Assembly: GCA_963971575.1 (NCBI GenBank)
Contig: OZ020611.1
Coordinates: forward strand, 3,720,001 to 3,784,000
DNA length: 64,000 nt
Direction of reading: 5' to 3'
Source of the DNA: Liopterus haemorrhoidalis
Taxonomy: Eukaryota > Arthropoda > Insecta > Coleoptera > Dytiscidae
Both the position numbers and the translations under genes were made by a program. The notes below the pieces were generated by a model, which was given only the letters and a program-made list of their open reading frames with translations, did not search any database and was not told where the DNA came from. This document shows positions 55,782 to 64,000 of the stretch, piece by piece (position 1 is the first letter of the stretch; each line of letters opens with the position of its first letter).

Positions 55782-55846
55782 TTATGTGAAGTGTGAATTT
55801 TCACACATTTCAGGGTTTTGTAGGTATTTAATAAGTGTAAGAACAG
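55782..55846 (-). mobile_element. HINE-A right-end fragment
   Basis: TTTATGTGAAGTGTGAATTT, the complete hairpin and CAGGGTTTTGTAGGTAT are present. The adjoining arm is not. Confidence 0.65.
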
Positions 55847-56105
55847 AATGCTGGATGTCTAAGACATTTGTTTTTCTATAGTCACACCAAAATCAACAGA
55901 TTTTAGGTAATCATTTTATTCGATATTTAAGTACTAACTAAGAGCTTCCATTTATTTTGTTTAAAATAAATTTAAATAATTTGCGAATAATACATCATTA
56001 GAAAATATAAATTAAAAAATCCTAGCGATTTTATTCTGCACGCCCAATGATCGAGTTTATAAATGCAAGCTCTTTAAGAAGGCGATTCGTTCTTATCTCT
56101 AACAA

Positions 56106-56506
56106 TTTTTACCGACCACCAACATATATAAGGGAGGTATTGTGATCATACCGATTTTGACATTTCGAGATTTCGATGGATCTCCACGAATTGAGGTCCC
56201 TACATAACGTTTTGACTATTTTTAGCATGATGTCTGTCGGTCTGTCTGTCCGTCTGTGCGTCTGTCCGTCTGTACGTCCGTCTGTTTGTGTACACGTGCA
56301 GAGCAAATTCGGCTTCAATGGCACGAGCTGACTTTTTCTATGTATCTATTTTTTCATACTTATATGTAACATTTCCATGGTTATGATAAATAAGTTCTCT
56401 GTTATAAAATATTAGGTCAACTTATTTCTACTCTGCTACTAGAATGTATTTTATACAATTACTTTGTGATGGCGGTTGATCCTGTGGTGGCCACAGCTGA
56501 TTTTTT
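56106..56506 (+). mobile_element. HINE-B copy with internal deletion
   Basis: The left end (TTTTTACCGACCACCAACAT), microsatellite (about 56230-56288) and right end (TGATGGCGGTTGATCCTGTG, hairpin, GCTGATTTTTT) are present. The arm shared with HINE-C is deleted between GGCTTCAATGGCACGAGCTG and CTTATATGTAACATTTCC. Confidence 0.8.
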
Positions 56507-56927
56507 ATTATATTTTTAATATCAAAAAAAGACAAAAACTACCTTAGTCACAAATACAAAAAATCCATCACATTATTAGCCATAATTTAGCCATGAATTA
56601 AATAAATAATTATTTTTCGAAAACACAAAATCTGTAATATTTTTCAAAACTGATATCAGATTAAAAATTCCTCTCGTACTTTTCCGGCACAGATCAATGT
56701 ACATTACTTAAAATTTTTAGAATTTTTTCATCAATAGCTTTGCCTCTGCCCATGTTTTAAAACTATTTAGACTTAACACTTTTAATACATCACAGTAAAT
56801 AAACAAACTTTGTTTTCCAACGCCTACTACGCATAGCTACTGCAAAAAACCAGTTATTTTATATACAGTACAAGAATACATGAACTCAAAAAAATACGTT
56901 TGTTTTACGAATATTATTTATATATAT

Positions 56928-57440
56928 ATAAATTCTTTATTTGCCCTAGGCCTTGCGGCATTTAGGGTTTTAACCAATACATTTAAAAAAAAAATCATAA
57001 TAATAATAAAATAATAATATTATAGTACATTTTTTTACATTTTATGACTTCTTTCTTCTTCATCATCTACATTCTTCCTCCGGTGTTCCTCTCTTTCTTC
57101 CTATTCTCTTTTCGGCTTCCGTCTCCGGTCTCCTTCCTTCTTGACTCCAGTTGTTCTTCCCCTCTTTCTTCGCTTCTCTTCCCTCTTTTTTTTCCTCCTC
57201 CTTTACCTCTCTCTTCCTTCCTGTTCTCAGTTCTGTCTTACCTCTCCGCATTCCTTCCTTCTTTCCTCGAGTACTCTCACCCACCTTTCTCCTTTTCCTT
57301 CTTCACTCAACAGCTCCTTTATATCTCCCTCCCATTTTGTAAGCTTTCCACATCTTCTTGTTAGGTGTACCAAGGATTCTTCCTCCTCCCTACACATTCT
57401 GCATAGCCTATCCTCTGGTTTTGCCCATTATTATTTTTAT
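56928..57440 (-). pseudogene. 3' end of a non-LTR retrotransposon with charged C-terminus
   Basis: On the minus strand RLCRMCREEEESLVHLTRRC gives a C-x2-C-x8-H-x4-C knuckle (near 57400) as at the C-terminus of R1-like LINE proteins. It is followed by a long Lys/Glu/Arg-rich tail to a stop at 57063. The 3' end has GGGCAAATAAAG (poly(A) signal type) and a TA microsatellite tail near 56924-56937. The RT part is absent. The charged tail appears as a pyrimidine-rich tract on the plus strand, where frames are spurious. Confidence 0.65.
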
Positions 57441-57808
57441 AATCACAAATTAAATATTACGGAATAAATTTTGGCCCCTTTGCTTCTAATATGATTATAT
57501 TGTCAAAAAATTTACAAATCAGCATTTACTTTTACTTATTATTTAATAATTTCTAAAGAAACTGAAAATTTCATAGCTGGGCCAACTGCAAGTGGACAGG
57601 GCTCGTACATATCATTTAATTCACATATCGTAATGATGAACCCTGGATAACACCCACGCCTAGTATCCGAACTCCTTTAGTCAGAAATCTCATTTCAGTT
57701 TGAGATCAGACTTTATATGTACATCACAGGCTCGCTACTTAGTTGATAAAGAATAGTACGATTTCAAGTAACGTATTGGGCTCGCTACAACAGTGCTTGT
57801 AGTTCCTG

Positions 57809-57849
<41 letters not shown>

Positions 57850-59072
57850 TATAATAATAATAATAATAATAAAAGGTTGCTGAAGTTTGAGATTAGTGGA
57901 CGCTTGTCAAGACCTGACAAACCCAATCATAATAATAATATCCCGCGTCTGCAGATAGCCAGGATTTGGGATGCAGCCATGTGTACCAAGCTCAATTAGC
58001 CTCTAGTCTGACGTGTCTCAAAAGGCTACTGAAGTTTGCGATTAGTATACGCTTGCCAACATCTGACGAACCCCTAAATAATAATGTATGTTGTAACTAA
58101 TGGAGCCCTTTTATACTTAACTACATTAATCCAGATCTCCTCTTCCATTTCCATTTAATAATCTGGATAAGAGCTTAGAATGATGTTACCATTGAAAACT
58201 AGAGGTTCCTTTCCATCGTATTTTGTTATTGTTCCTATCGATTCAGTTGCATGAATAAAAATTACATGGCCAAGCTCATCTATAAATGAGGGGTAATTTT
58301 TCATTTAAATTATACATCCGAGCATATATAAAATAAGGCAGGACCGGCGTAGGGGGAACGCAGGAGGGGAGCAGGACCGGCTCGACACAGGATGTGAAAT
58401 TGCGTGCCAGCCTGCAGTCTATTTTAGAAAAATTATGAAGGATATTACACAGCATTATTCATTGCTACAGAATAAAAAATAGGGACATGAGCCGATTATC
58501 TAAATTGGAGGATATTTTTCTCTATTCTATCTTTTTTGCTGAATTTAATATGGAATGATGAGTTTTAAAATTGTTTGGATAAACTTATTACTCATATTAT
58601 TTTAAAAAAAGGTAAAAAATTGAGTCATCAAATAAATTTCTTCGTTGAATAATCTGTCATACGATTACATTGAGCGAGCTTACTAGCTATTCTCTGTTAC
58701 CAAACATAATAACACTGGCTAATAAACTTGTTTTTCGCTTTGCCTGAGCGAGTAAAATTGAAGCCTGATATTTCATCCTCTAGATCAGTGTTCCTTAACC
58801 TTTTTGCACCTGCGGACCGGTGAAAATAGGATAAATATTTCGCGGACCGGCTGAAAGCTAAGATAATTTGATACACATGGCTGCAGAGTTGTTTCTGGGA
58901 AACGAAGCGCTGCATTGACATCCTTTCGATTTCTCTGTTTGGTTTTTATTATTGACATGGCTGAAAAAATCGTTTCGCACAATAGGAAGTCGAAAAAATA
59001 ACCAATAATTTGATAGCTTTATAACTCAAAGATAAATGTTCTTTTTCTTGCGATATCCAAAATTGAGACAAT
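57441..59072. other. Non-coding stretch with small repeats
   Basis: It contains an AAT microsatellite at about 57808-57873, a direct repeat of about 54 bp (AAAAGGTTGCTGAAGTTTGA at 57871 and AAAAGGCTACTGAAGTTTGC at 58019), and GCAGGACCGGC twice near 58340 and 58370. At 58796-58870 a hAT-like end, CAGTGTTCCTTAACCTTTTT followed by GCGGACCGG motifs, has no partner end. No gene is supported. Confidence 0.45.
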
Positions 59073-60962
59073 GGGCCGTATGAATAAAAATAAGCAAAAC
59101 CTTTTACTTGCAAATTAGGAAGCAAATCCTCCCAACAATATGAATAAAAATGCAAGCAAAACCTTCTACTTATGAGTAAGAAGCAAATGCTGTTTTGTTC
59201 ATCTTTTGCTCAAGACAGAAGTAAATGGTTATGAATAAAACAGACCTTTTACTTTAAATTATAAGCAAATGCTTCGAAAAACATGCATCTATATATTCAT
59301 ATAGGGGAAAAATTTTAAGATCGTAGCGCCACGCGGATTTTTTTGAAACCATTCTAAATCAGATACCACTTGACATTTACTAGTAAATAATAGCGAAAAG
59401 TGTATCAAAAAACGACAAAAAATAAATAAGTGTTTGGGATTTTCTGATTTTGTGAAGTGACAACACTTGTAAACATCTAAAATACTATATTTTGTGATCT
59501 GGTTTTAAGTTATGGCGATTTTCCATTGTCGATTATTTTAACTATATTGGGGGAAATAATAATTCCCGTGTTGTTTACCAAGGGGTAAAAATCTACAATG
59601 CTGGGCATATAATATTGTGTGGCGTCACTGAAAAAAACAGAGAGTTCATAAAGATTTATGCATTATGCCTAGAGACTTGTGCATTACAAACCCACACACA
59701 ATAACAGGAATTTTCAAGATATGCGATAATAAATACAAAATTGAAAATATTTTTTGTAGTCACTATCATTAAAATGTAATGAGCAAACTTTGATATAAGG
59801 GCTCACTTTTTTCCCATTTTTAAATTGTTTATCTAAACATCGCGTCGATTCCTAACCTCTTGCTTTCCCAATTTTGTTTCCAACCGTACGGTGTCTGATA
59901 TTAGTGGAAACAAATGAAACGATATTTCCGGGTTTCTTCTTTTCAATGAATTGCACATAGGCACACAACAATATGTATTATACATTTTTCAAAGATTATA
60001 ATAAAACTTTAAAAACAAACTTCATACAAAACCAATACACAAAACGAAATGTTATCTGATGTACACAAGTTCATGAAACGCTCACCAGATGGTAGGGTGC
60101 TTAGCTGCAAATCCCTATACTTACTTGTGAAAAATTGTTGTAGTAAACTAATTGCCATGGCGGATATTGTGCATTTAAGAAATGTCAAACATTATAGGCG
60201 TCGTTCTTCACCACGTTTCGTTTTGAACAGGAGAACATGGAGTGGTTAGCTAATACTTTTTAAGTAACTTTATTTTTGTTGAGATATCTAGCTCATCTTA
60301 GATTTCAAAGAGGTATCGGTGAGGAACTTGGGGTGGAGCAATCCACAGTATCATTGACTGTCAGCAGTGTTGTTGATCTAATAGTTGCACAAACTGGCAA
60401 CTGGATTAAATTTCTTACTTCCCAAAATTTATTAGTGGAGGCCACAGTTGGTGTCATTGACTGTACACATATAGGGATAGAAAAACCGAAGATCCATGAA
60501 GATGAGTATGTCAATCGTAAAAGAAAACCTAAATGTATGTATGTGTAACCTAAATGCTAAATGTATATACAGTTTGTGATGCCAGTGAAATGTTCACAAG
60601 TGTAGGTGTAAAGTGCCCTGAAACTGTACATGACTTTACACCAATAAAAATAAACTGATATATCGAACATGGAACTCAGTACAGCACTAGTACAGTTTTG
60701 ATAGTGTTTATAGACTAATTTCAAGTTGACAGCAATCAGAAAGAAGTAGTACGATTTTGATAAATACTGATTTTCAGGTTTCAAAATAAACAAATCTTCT
60801 TGAACTTTTACTCACCGGTAGAAGCATTGACTTGTAAGTAAAAGGTAATCATTATTCATATAAAAAGAAGCAAATGCTTTTACTCCAACCTTTTACTCGA
60901 AGTAAATGCTTTTACTTCTACCTTCTACTTATGAGCATTTACTTCAACTTTATTCATACGGC
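59073..60962 (+). mobile_element. PIF/Harbinger element, unit A
   Basis: The left end reads GGGCCGTATGAATAAAAATA and the right end TTTATTCATACGGC, an inverted repeat of about 14 bp. Subterminal parts are full of AAGCAAATGC and CTTTTACTT motifs. It encodes part of a Harbinger transposase. A segment from about 59298 to 60117, beginning ATAGGGGAAAAATTTTAAGA, is absent from unit B. Confidence 0.75.
60276..60548 (+). pseudogene. PIF/Harbinger transposase fragment, unit A
   Basis: LRFQRGIGEELGVEQSTVSL is the HTH-like region typical of HARBI1-type transposases. VGVIDCTHIGIEKPK holds the first catalytic Asp, and EDEYVNRK follows. After a small frameshift, CDASEMFTSVGVKCP with the second Asp and VHDFTPIKIN can be read to about 60655, then a stop. 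The last part with the catalytic Glu is missing. An upstream 66-codon frame (60049-60249) may be a preceding exon. Confidence 0.8.
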
Positions 60963-61944
60963 TGATTATGAATAAAAATGCAAGCAAAACCTTCTACTTA
61001 TGAGTAAGAAGCAAATGCTTTTTTGTTGATCTTTTGCTCAAGACAGAAGTAAATAGTTATGAATAAAACAGACCTTTTACTTTAAATTATAAGCAAATGC
61101 TTCAAAAAACATGCATCTATATATTCATATACTCACTTGTGAAAAATTGTTGTAGTGAACTAATTGCCATGGTGGATATTGTGCATTTAAGAAATGTGAA
61201 ACATTATAGGTGTCGTTTTTCACCACGATTCGTTTTGAACAGTAGAACATGGAGTGGTTAGCTAATACTTTTTAGGTAACTTTATTTTTGTTGAGATATC
61301 TAGCTCATCTTAGATTTCAAAGAGGTATCGGTGAGGAACTTGGGGTGGAGCAATCCACAGTATCACTGACTATCAGCAGTGTTGTTGATCCAATAGTTGC
61401 ACACACTGGCAACTGGATTAAATTTCCCAAAATTTATTAGTGGAGGCCGCAGTTGGTGTCATTGACTGTACACATATAGGGATAGAAAAACCGAAGATCC
61501 ATGAAGATGAATATGTCAATCGTAAAGGAAAACCTATGCTAAATGTATAGGCAATTTGTGATGCCAGTGAAATGTTCACAAGTGTAGGTGTAAAGTGCCC
61601 TGAATCTGTACATGACTTTACACCAATAAAAATAAACTGATATGTCAAACAAGGAACTCAGTACAGCACTAGTACAGTTTTGATAGTGTTTATAGACTAA
61701 TTTCAAGTTGACAGCAATCAGAAAGAAGTAGTACGATTTTGATAAATACTGATTTTCAGGTTTCAACATAAACACATTCTCTTGACCTTTTACTCACCGG
61801 TAGAAGCATTGACTTGTAAGTAAAAGGTAATCATTATTCATATAAAAAGAAGCAAATGCTTTTTCTCCGACCTTTTAGTCGAAGCAAATGCTTTTACTTC
61901 TACCTTCTACTTATGAGCATTTACTTCAACTTTATTCATACGGC
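60963..61944 (+). mobile_element. PIF/Harbinger element, unit B (tandem partner of unit A)
   Basis: It begins directly after the right end of unit A with ATGAATAAAAATGCAAGCAA, the sequence also found at 59130 in unit A, and ends in TTTATTCATACGGC at 61944. It lacks the 820-bp segment noted for unit A. The two units are otherwise very similar, so a recent tandem duplication is likely. Confidence 0.75.
61290..61630 (+). pseudogene. PIF/Harbinger transposase fragment, unit B
   Basis: The same motifs as in unit A are readable (FQRGIGEELGVEQSTVSLTI, GVIDCTHIGIEKPKIHEDEY, CDASEMFTSVGVKCP). There is a short deletion near 61424 and a stop at NV*AICDA. It also ends before the third catalytic residue. 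Confidence 0.75.
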
Positions 61945-62154
61945 TGAATGTCTCATTGCCAGTATTCACCTGATTTATCCCCTAACGACTTTTTTTTTGT
62001 TCCCCAATGTCAAACAAAAAGTGCGTGGACAGCGATTTTCATCACCTCAAGGAGCTGTTGAAGCCTTCGAAACCCATGTTTTTGAGATACTAACTTCGTG
62101 GAAAAAATGTTTTGAGAATTGGTTTGAACGCATATAAAAGTATATATATCTTAA

Positions 62155-63747
62155 CCGTTAACCGCTTATATGACGCCTGAGAGGCGCTATGATAATTAAA
62201 CTAATAATTTTAACTCCTTATTATCAATATTTAAGAAAATCCTTTTTAGTACCCTTCCGATGAAATGTTGTAATATAGAATTCATTATAAAATTCGCTTA
62301 ATGTTCACTATAACATTATAAATTTTATATTTTGTTAAGAACTACGCCATCCGTCTACATGGCGCCTTAGCGGCGCTGGCGGCGTTCTAACTGCTGGACA
62401 TTTAAAATCCTCAGATGTAAGCGTTGATCGTTTGTGGAGTAATAAATGGACTCAATATTTCGAGCTACTATGTCAAAATACAGATTCAAAGAGATAATAC
62501 GTTTTATGAGATTCGATGATAAAAATTCCAGACCACAGAGACGAGAAACTGATAAACTGGCTTGTATAAGAGACGTTTGGGAGGGTCTAAATAAAAATCT
62601 CGGAAAATATTCTAATATAACTGTAGATGAACAATTAGTTGGTTACGATGGGAAATGTCCATTCAAACAATATATGCCATTAAAACCAGAAAAATATGGT
62701 ATGAAAATATTTTGGATCAATGAATCAGAAAATGGATATCCTCTAGGCGGACTTCCTTATTTAGGTAAAGAGGGTAACGAACGAGCGACAAATCTCGAAG
62801 AAATGCTTGTTGAAAAGTTGAGTACATCATATTATCACACCAATCGAAATGTGACGTGCGATAATTTTTTTACTACAAAACAATTGGCTTTGAATCTTAA
62901 AAGTTTTGGACTCACATTGTTAGGAACACTTCGAAAAAATAAGCAATATATTCCAAATAATTTTCAGGCAAATCGTTCCCGGGAAGAATTTTCTTCAATT
63001 TTTGGGTTTACCAAAGCACTCACATTAGTCTCCTACGTGCCAAAAAAGGGTAGAGCTGTTATATTACTATCTTCTATGCTTCACGATGATGCTTTGACAG
63101 AAAATAAACAAAAACCTGAAATAATAATAGATTATAACAAATCTAAAGGCGGAACTGATCTAATGGATAAGATGTTACGATCGTATAACTGTAAAAGAAA
63201 GTGTACTAGATGGCCTATGGCTTTTTTTATGAATTTATTGGATATAGCTGGATTGGCAGGATATATAATCCATACAAATATTTATAAACAATGGAACATG
63301 GAAAAAACGATAGACGAAATATCTACCTCGAAGAATTGAGTGAAGAATTAATCATGGATCAAATTCAGCGACGTCTCTCAAACATACGGAGTAAATCTTT
63401 GAAGAAGAATATTGCTACATTATGTGGTCTGGACGAACCTTCGACATCAAACTCACAACCAAAAAAGAAACACCGAGCGCAATGCCATTTATGTGAATCG
63501 AAAAGACAAATTTTTCAACATTGCGCATATTGTAAGAAAAATGTTTGTAATGATCATTCAAATTTGATATGTAATAATTGTGTTAATAAATAATTTAAAT
63601 TATAGTAGATATACTTTATGCACTATTTATATCTTTTATTTTCGAGTTTTTTTATATCAAATCACAAACAATAACGGTTTTACTAGAAGCGCCGGTAAGG
63701 CGTCGAGACAACTGATGGCTGACAAAAATCATATAGTCGGTTAACGG
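62155..63747 (+). mobile_element. piggyBac element with TTAA target duplication
   Basis: TTAA flanks both ends (62151-62154 and 63748-63751). The 19-bp terminal repeats, CCGTTAACCGCTTATATGA and (reverse) CCGTTAACCGACTATATGA, differ at two bases. A palindromic motif of GACGCCT-x-x-x-x-GGCGCT type stands just inside each end and again near 62360. The length of 1.6 kb is short for a piggyBac because the N-terminal coding part is missing. Confidence 0.9.
62390..63593 (+). pseudogene. piggyBac transposase, N-terminally deleted and frameshifted
   Basis: Coding begins in one frame with HLKSSDVSVDRLWSNKW (from about 62400) and shifts near 62446 to SIFRATMSKYRFKEIIRFMR. In the 297-residue frame the three catalytic Asp residues are all visible: D61 in TVDEQLVGYDG, D139 in VTCDNFFTT and D238 in GGTDLMDKM. 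A second frameshift near 63330 leads to the C-terminal cysteine-rich domain, with CHLC, HCAYC, C-x2-H and CNNC (residues 65-97 of that frame). piggyBac enzymes cut and paste at TTAA; this copy lacks the first part of the protein and is broken twice. Confidence 0.9.
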
Positions 63748-63848
63748 TTAAAGGGGAATAACTTGAAAAACAATAAAACAGATTGTTCCAAAAAAAAAAA
63801 AAAAAAATCTTCCTTAGTTTTTGTAAAAACTTAAGGGTATCCCTCGTA

Positions 63849-64000
63849 TATGTGACTTCTCCCACAAGAAAATTCTGGAAGCGCGTCCGTTCCCATTACT
63901 TTCCCTCTTTGTTATTTGATAAAATCCACAGTCGTATGAAGATAAAGTATTTTTATTAGATAATTATAATCTTATGATAAAACCATTCATGTATGAAATA
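63849..64000. other. Non-coding window end
   Basis: No feature is supported in the last 150 bases. Confidence 0.4.

Larger units (their letters stand above)
61945..63846 (+). mobile_element. Mariner 3' part, interrupted by piggyBac
   Basis: 61960-62150 encodes the end of a mariner transposase: HCQYSPDLSPNDFF with the third catalytic Asp, an extra T shifting the frame, then KVRGQRFSSPQGAVEAFETH and WKKCFENWFERI. After the piggyBac insertion the frame resumes at 63748 (LKGE, then LEKQ and the stop). The right terminus TTAAGGGTATCCCTCG with TA at 63847-63848 follows. The left half is missing; unit B of the Harbinger pair abuts it. Confidence 0.8.

Noticed and set aside
57044..57467. Plus-strand Ser/Phe/Pro-rich frames
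   Set aside because: They are the complement of the Lys/Glu-rich LINE C-terminus on the minus strand.
57793..57999. Asn-rich frame
   Set aside because: It is the translation of an AAT microsatellite.

Overview
The window looks like AT-rich, gene-poor arthropod (most likely insect) nuclear DNA. By eye almost all recognisable content is transposable elements and their debris. There are non-LTR retrotransposon fragments of at least five kinds, IS630/Tc1-mariner, hAT, piggyBac, PIF/Harbinger, pogo-like and Mutator-like DNA elements, a tRNA-derived SINE, and three families of short non-autonomous elements built like Helentron-associated (HINE/DINE-1-like) elements. There is no operon structure, no rRNA, no CRISPR and no complete host gene. 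The best host-gene candidate is a 37-codon tetraspanin-like first exon at 55275-55385 (minus).

Layout. 0-10 kb: a 5'-truncated LINE with a long open reverse transcriptase frame (812-2941), more RT debris, and two HINE-A copies on either side of an RNase H fragment. 10-20 kb: a three-level nest (LINE in HINE-A in HINE-C, 11824-14926), a decayed RT copy, an intact HINE-C and a hAT MITE. 20-30 kb: HINE-A, a decayed conserved arthropod gene, a 2.6-kb element with 9-bp target duplication carrying a DUF4806-like exon and a minisatellite, a SINE and three TIR elements. 30-40 kb: a mariner-like transposon with broken transposase, hAT MITE, further HINE copies, a LINE 3' end, a 71-bp-arm hairpin, a THAP-like exon. 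40-50 kb: RT fragment with a 296-bp tandem duplication, mosaic HINE-A, full HINE-B, a PIF-like element with a MADF frame, and a hAT element holding an IS630-like element. 50-64 kb: second mariner-like copy, pogo-like remnant, the best full-length HINE-A, the tetraspanin-like exon, a K/E-rich LINE 3' end, duplicated Harbinger units, and a piggyBac inserted in a mariner gene.

The most unusual pattern is the set of HINE-like families. All share one design: a TTTTTA start followed at once by a short inverted repeat, an internal GTCT, GTCTGTCC or GT/CTGTGT microsatellite, then the same inverted repeat and a short hairpin just before a T-run at the other end. Family A also carries a tRNA-like cassette at a fixed position whose sequence differs between copies. 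Names A, B and C are mine. Family assignments rest on reading motifs and were not searched against any database.
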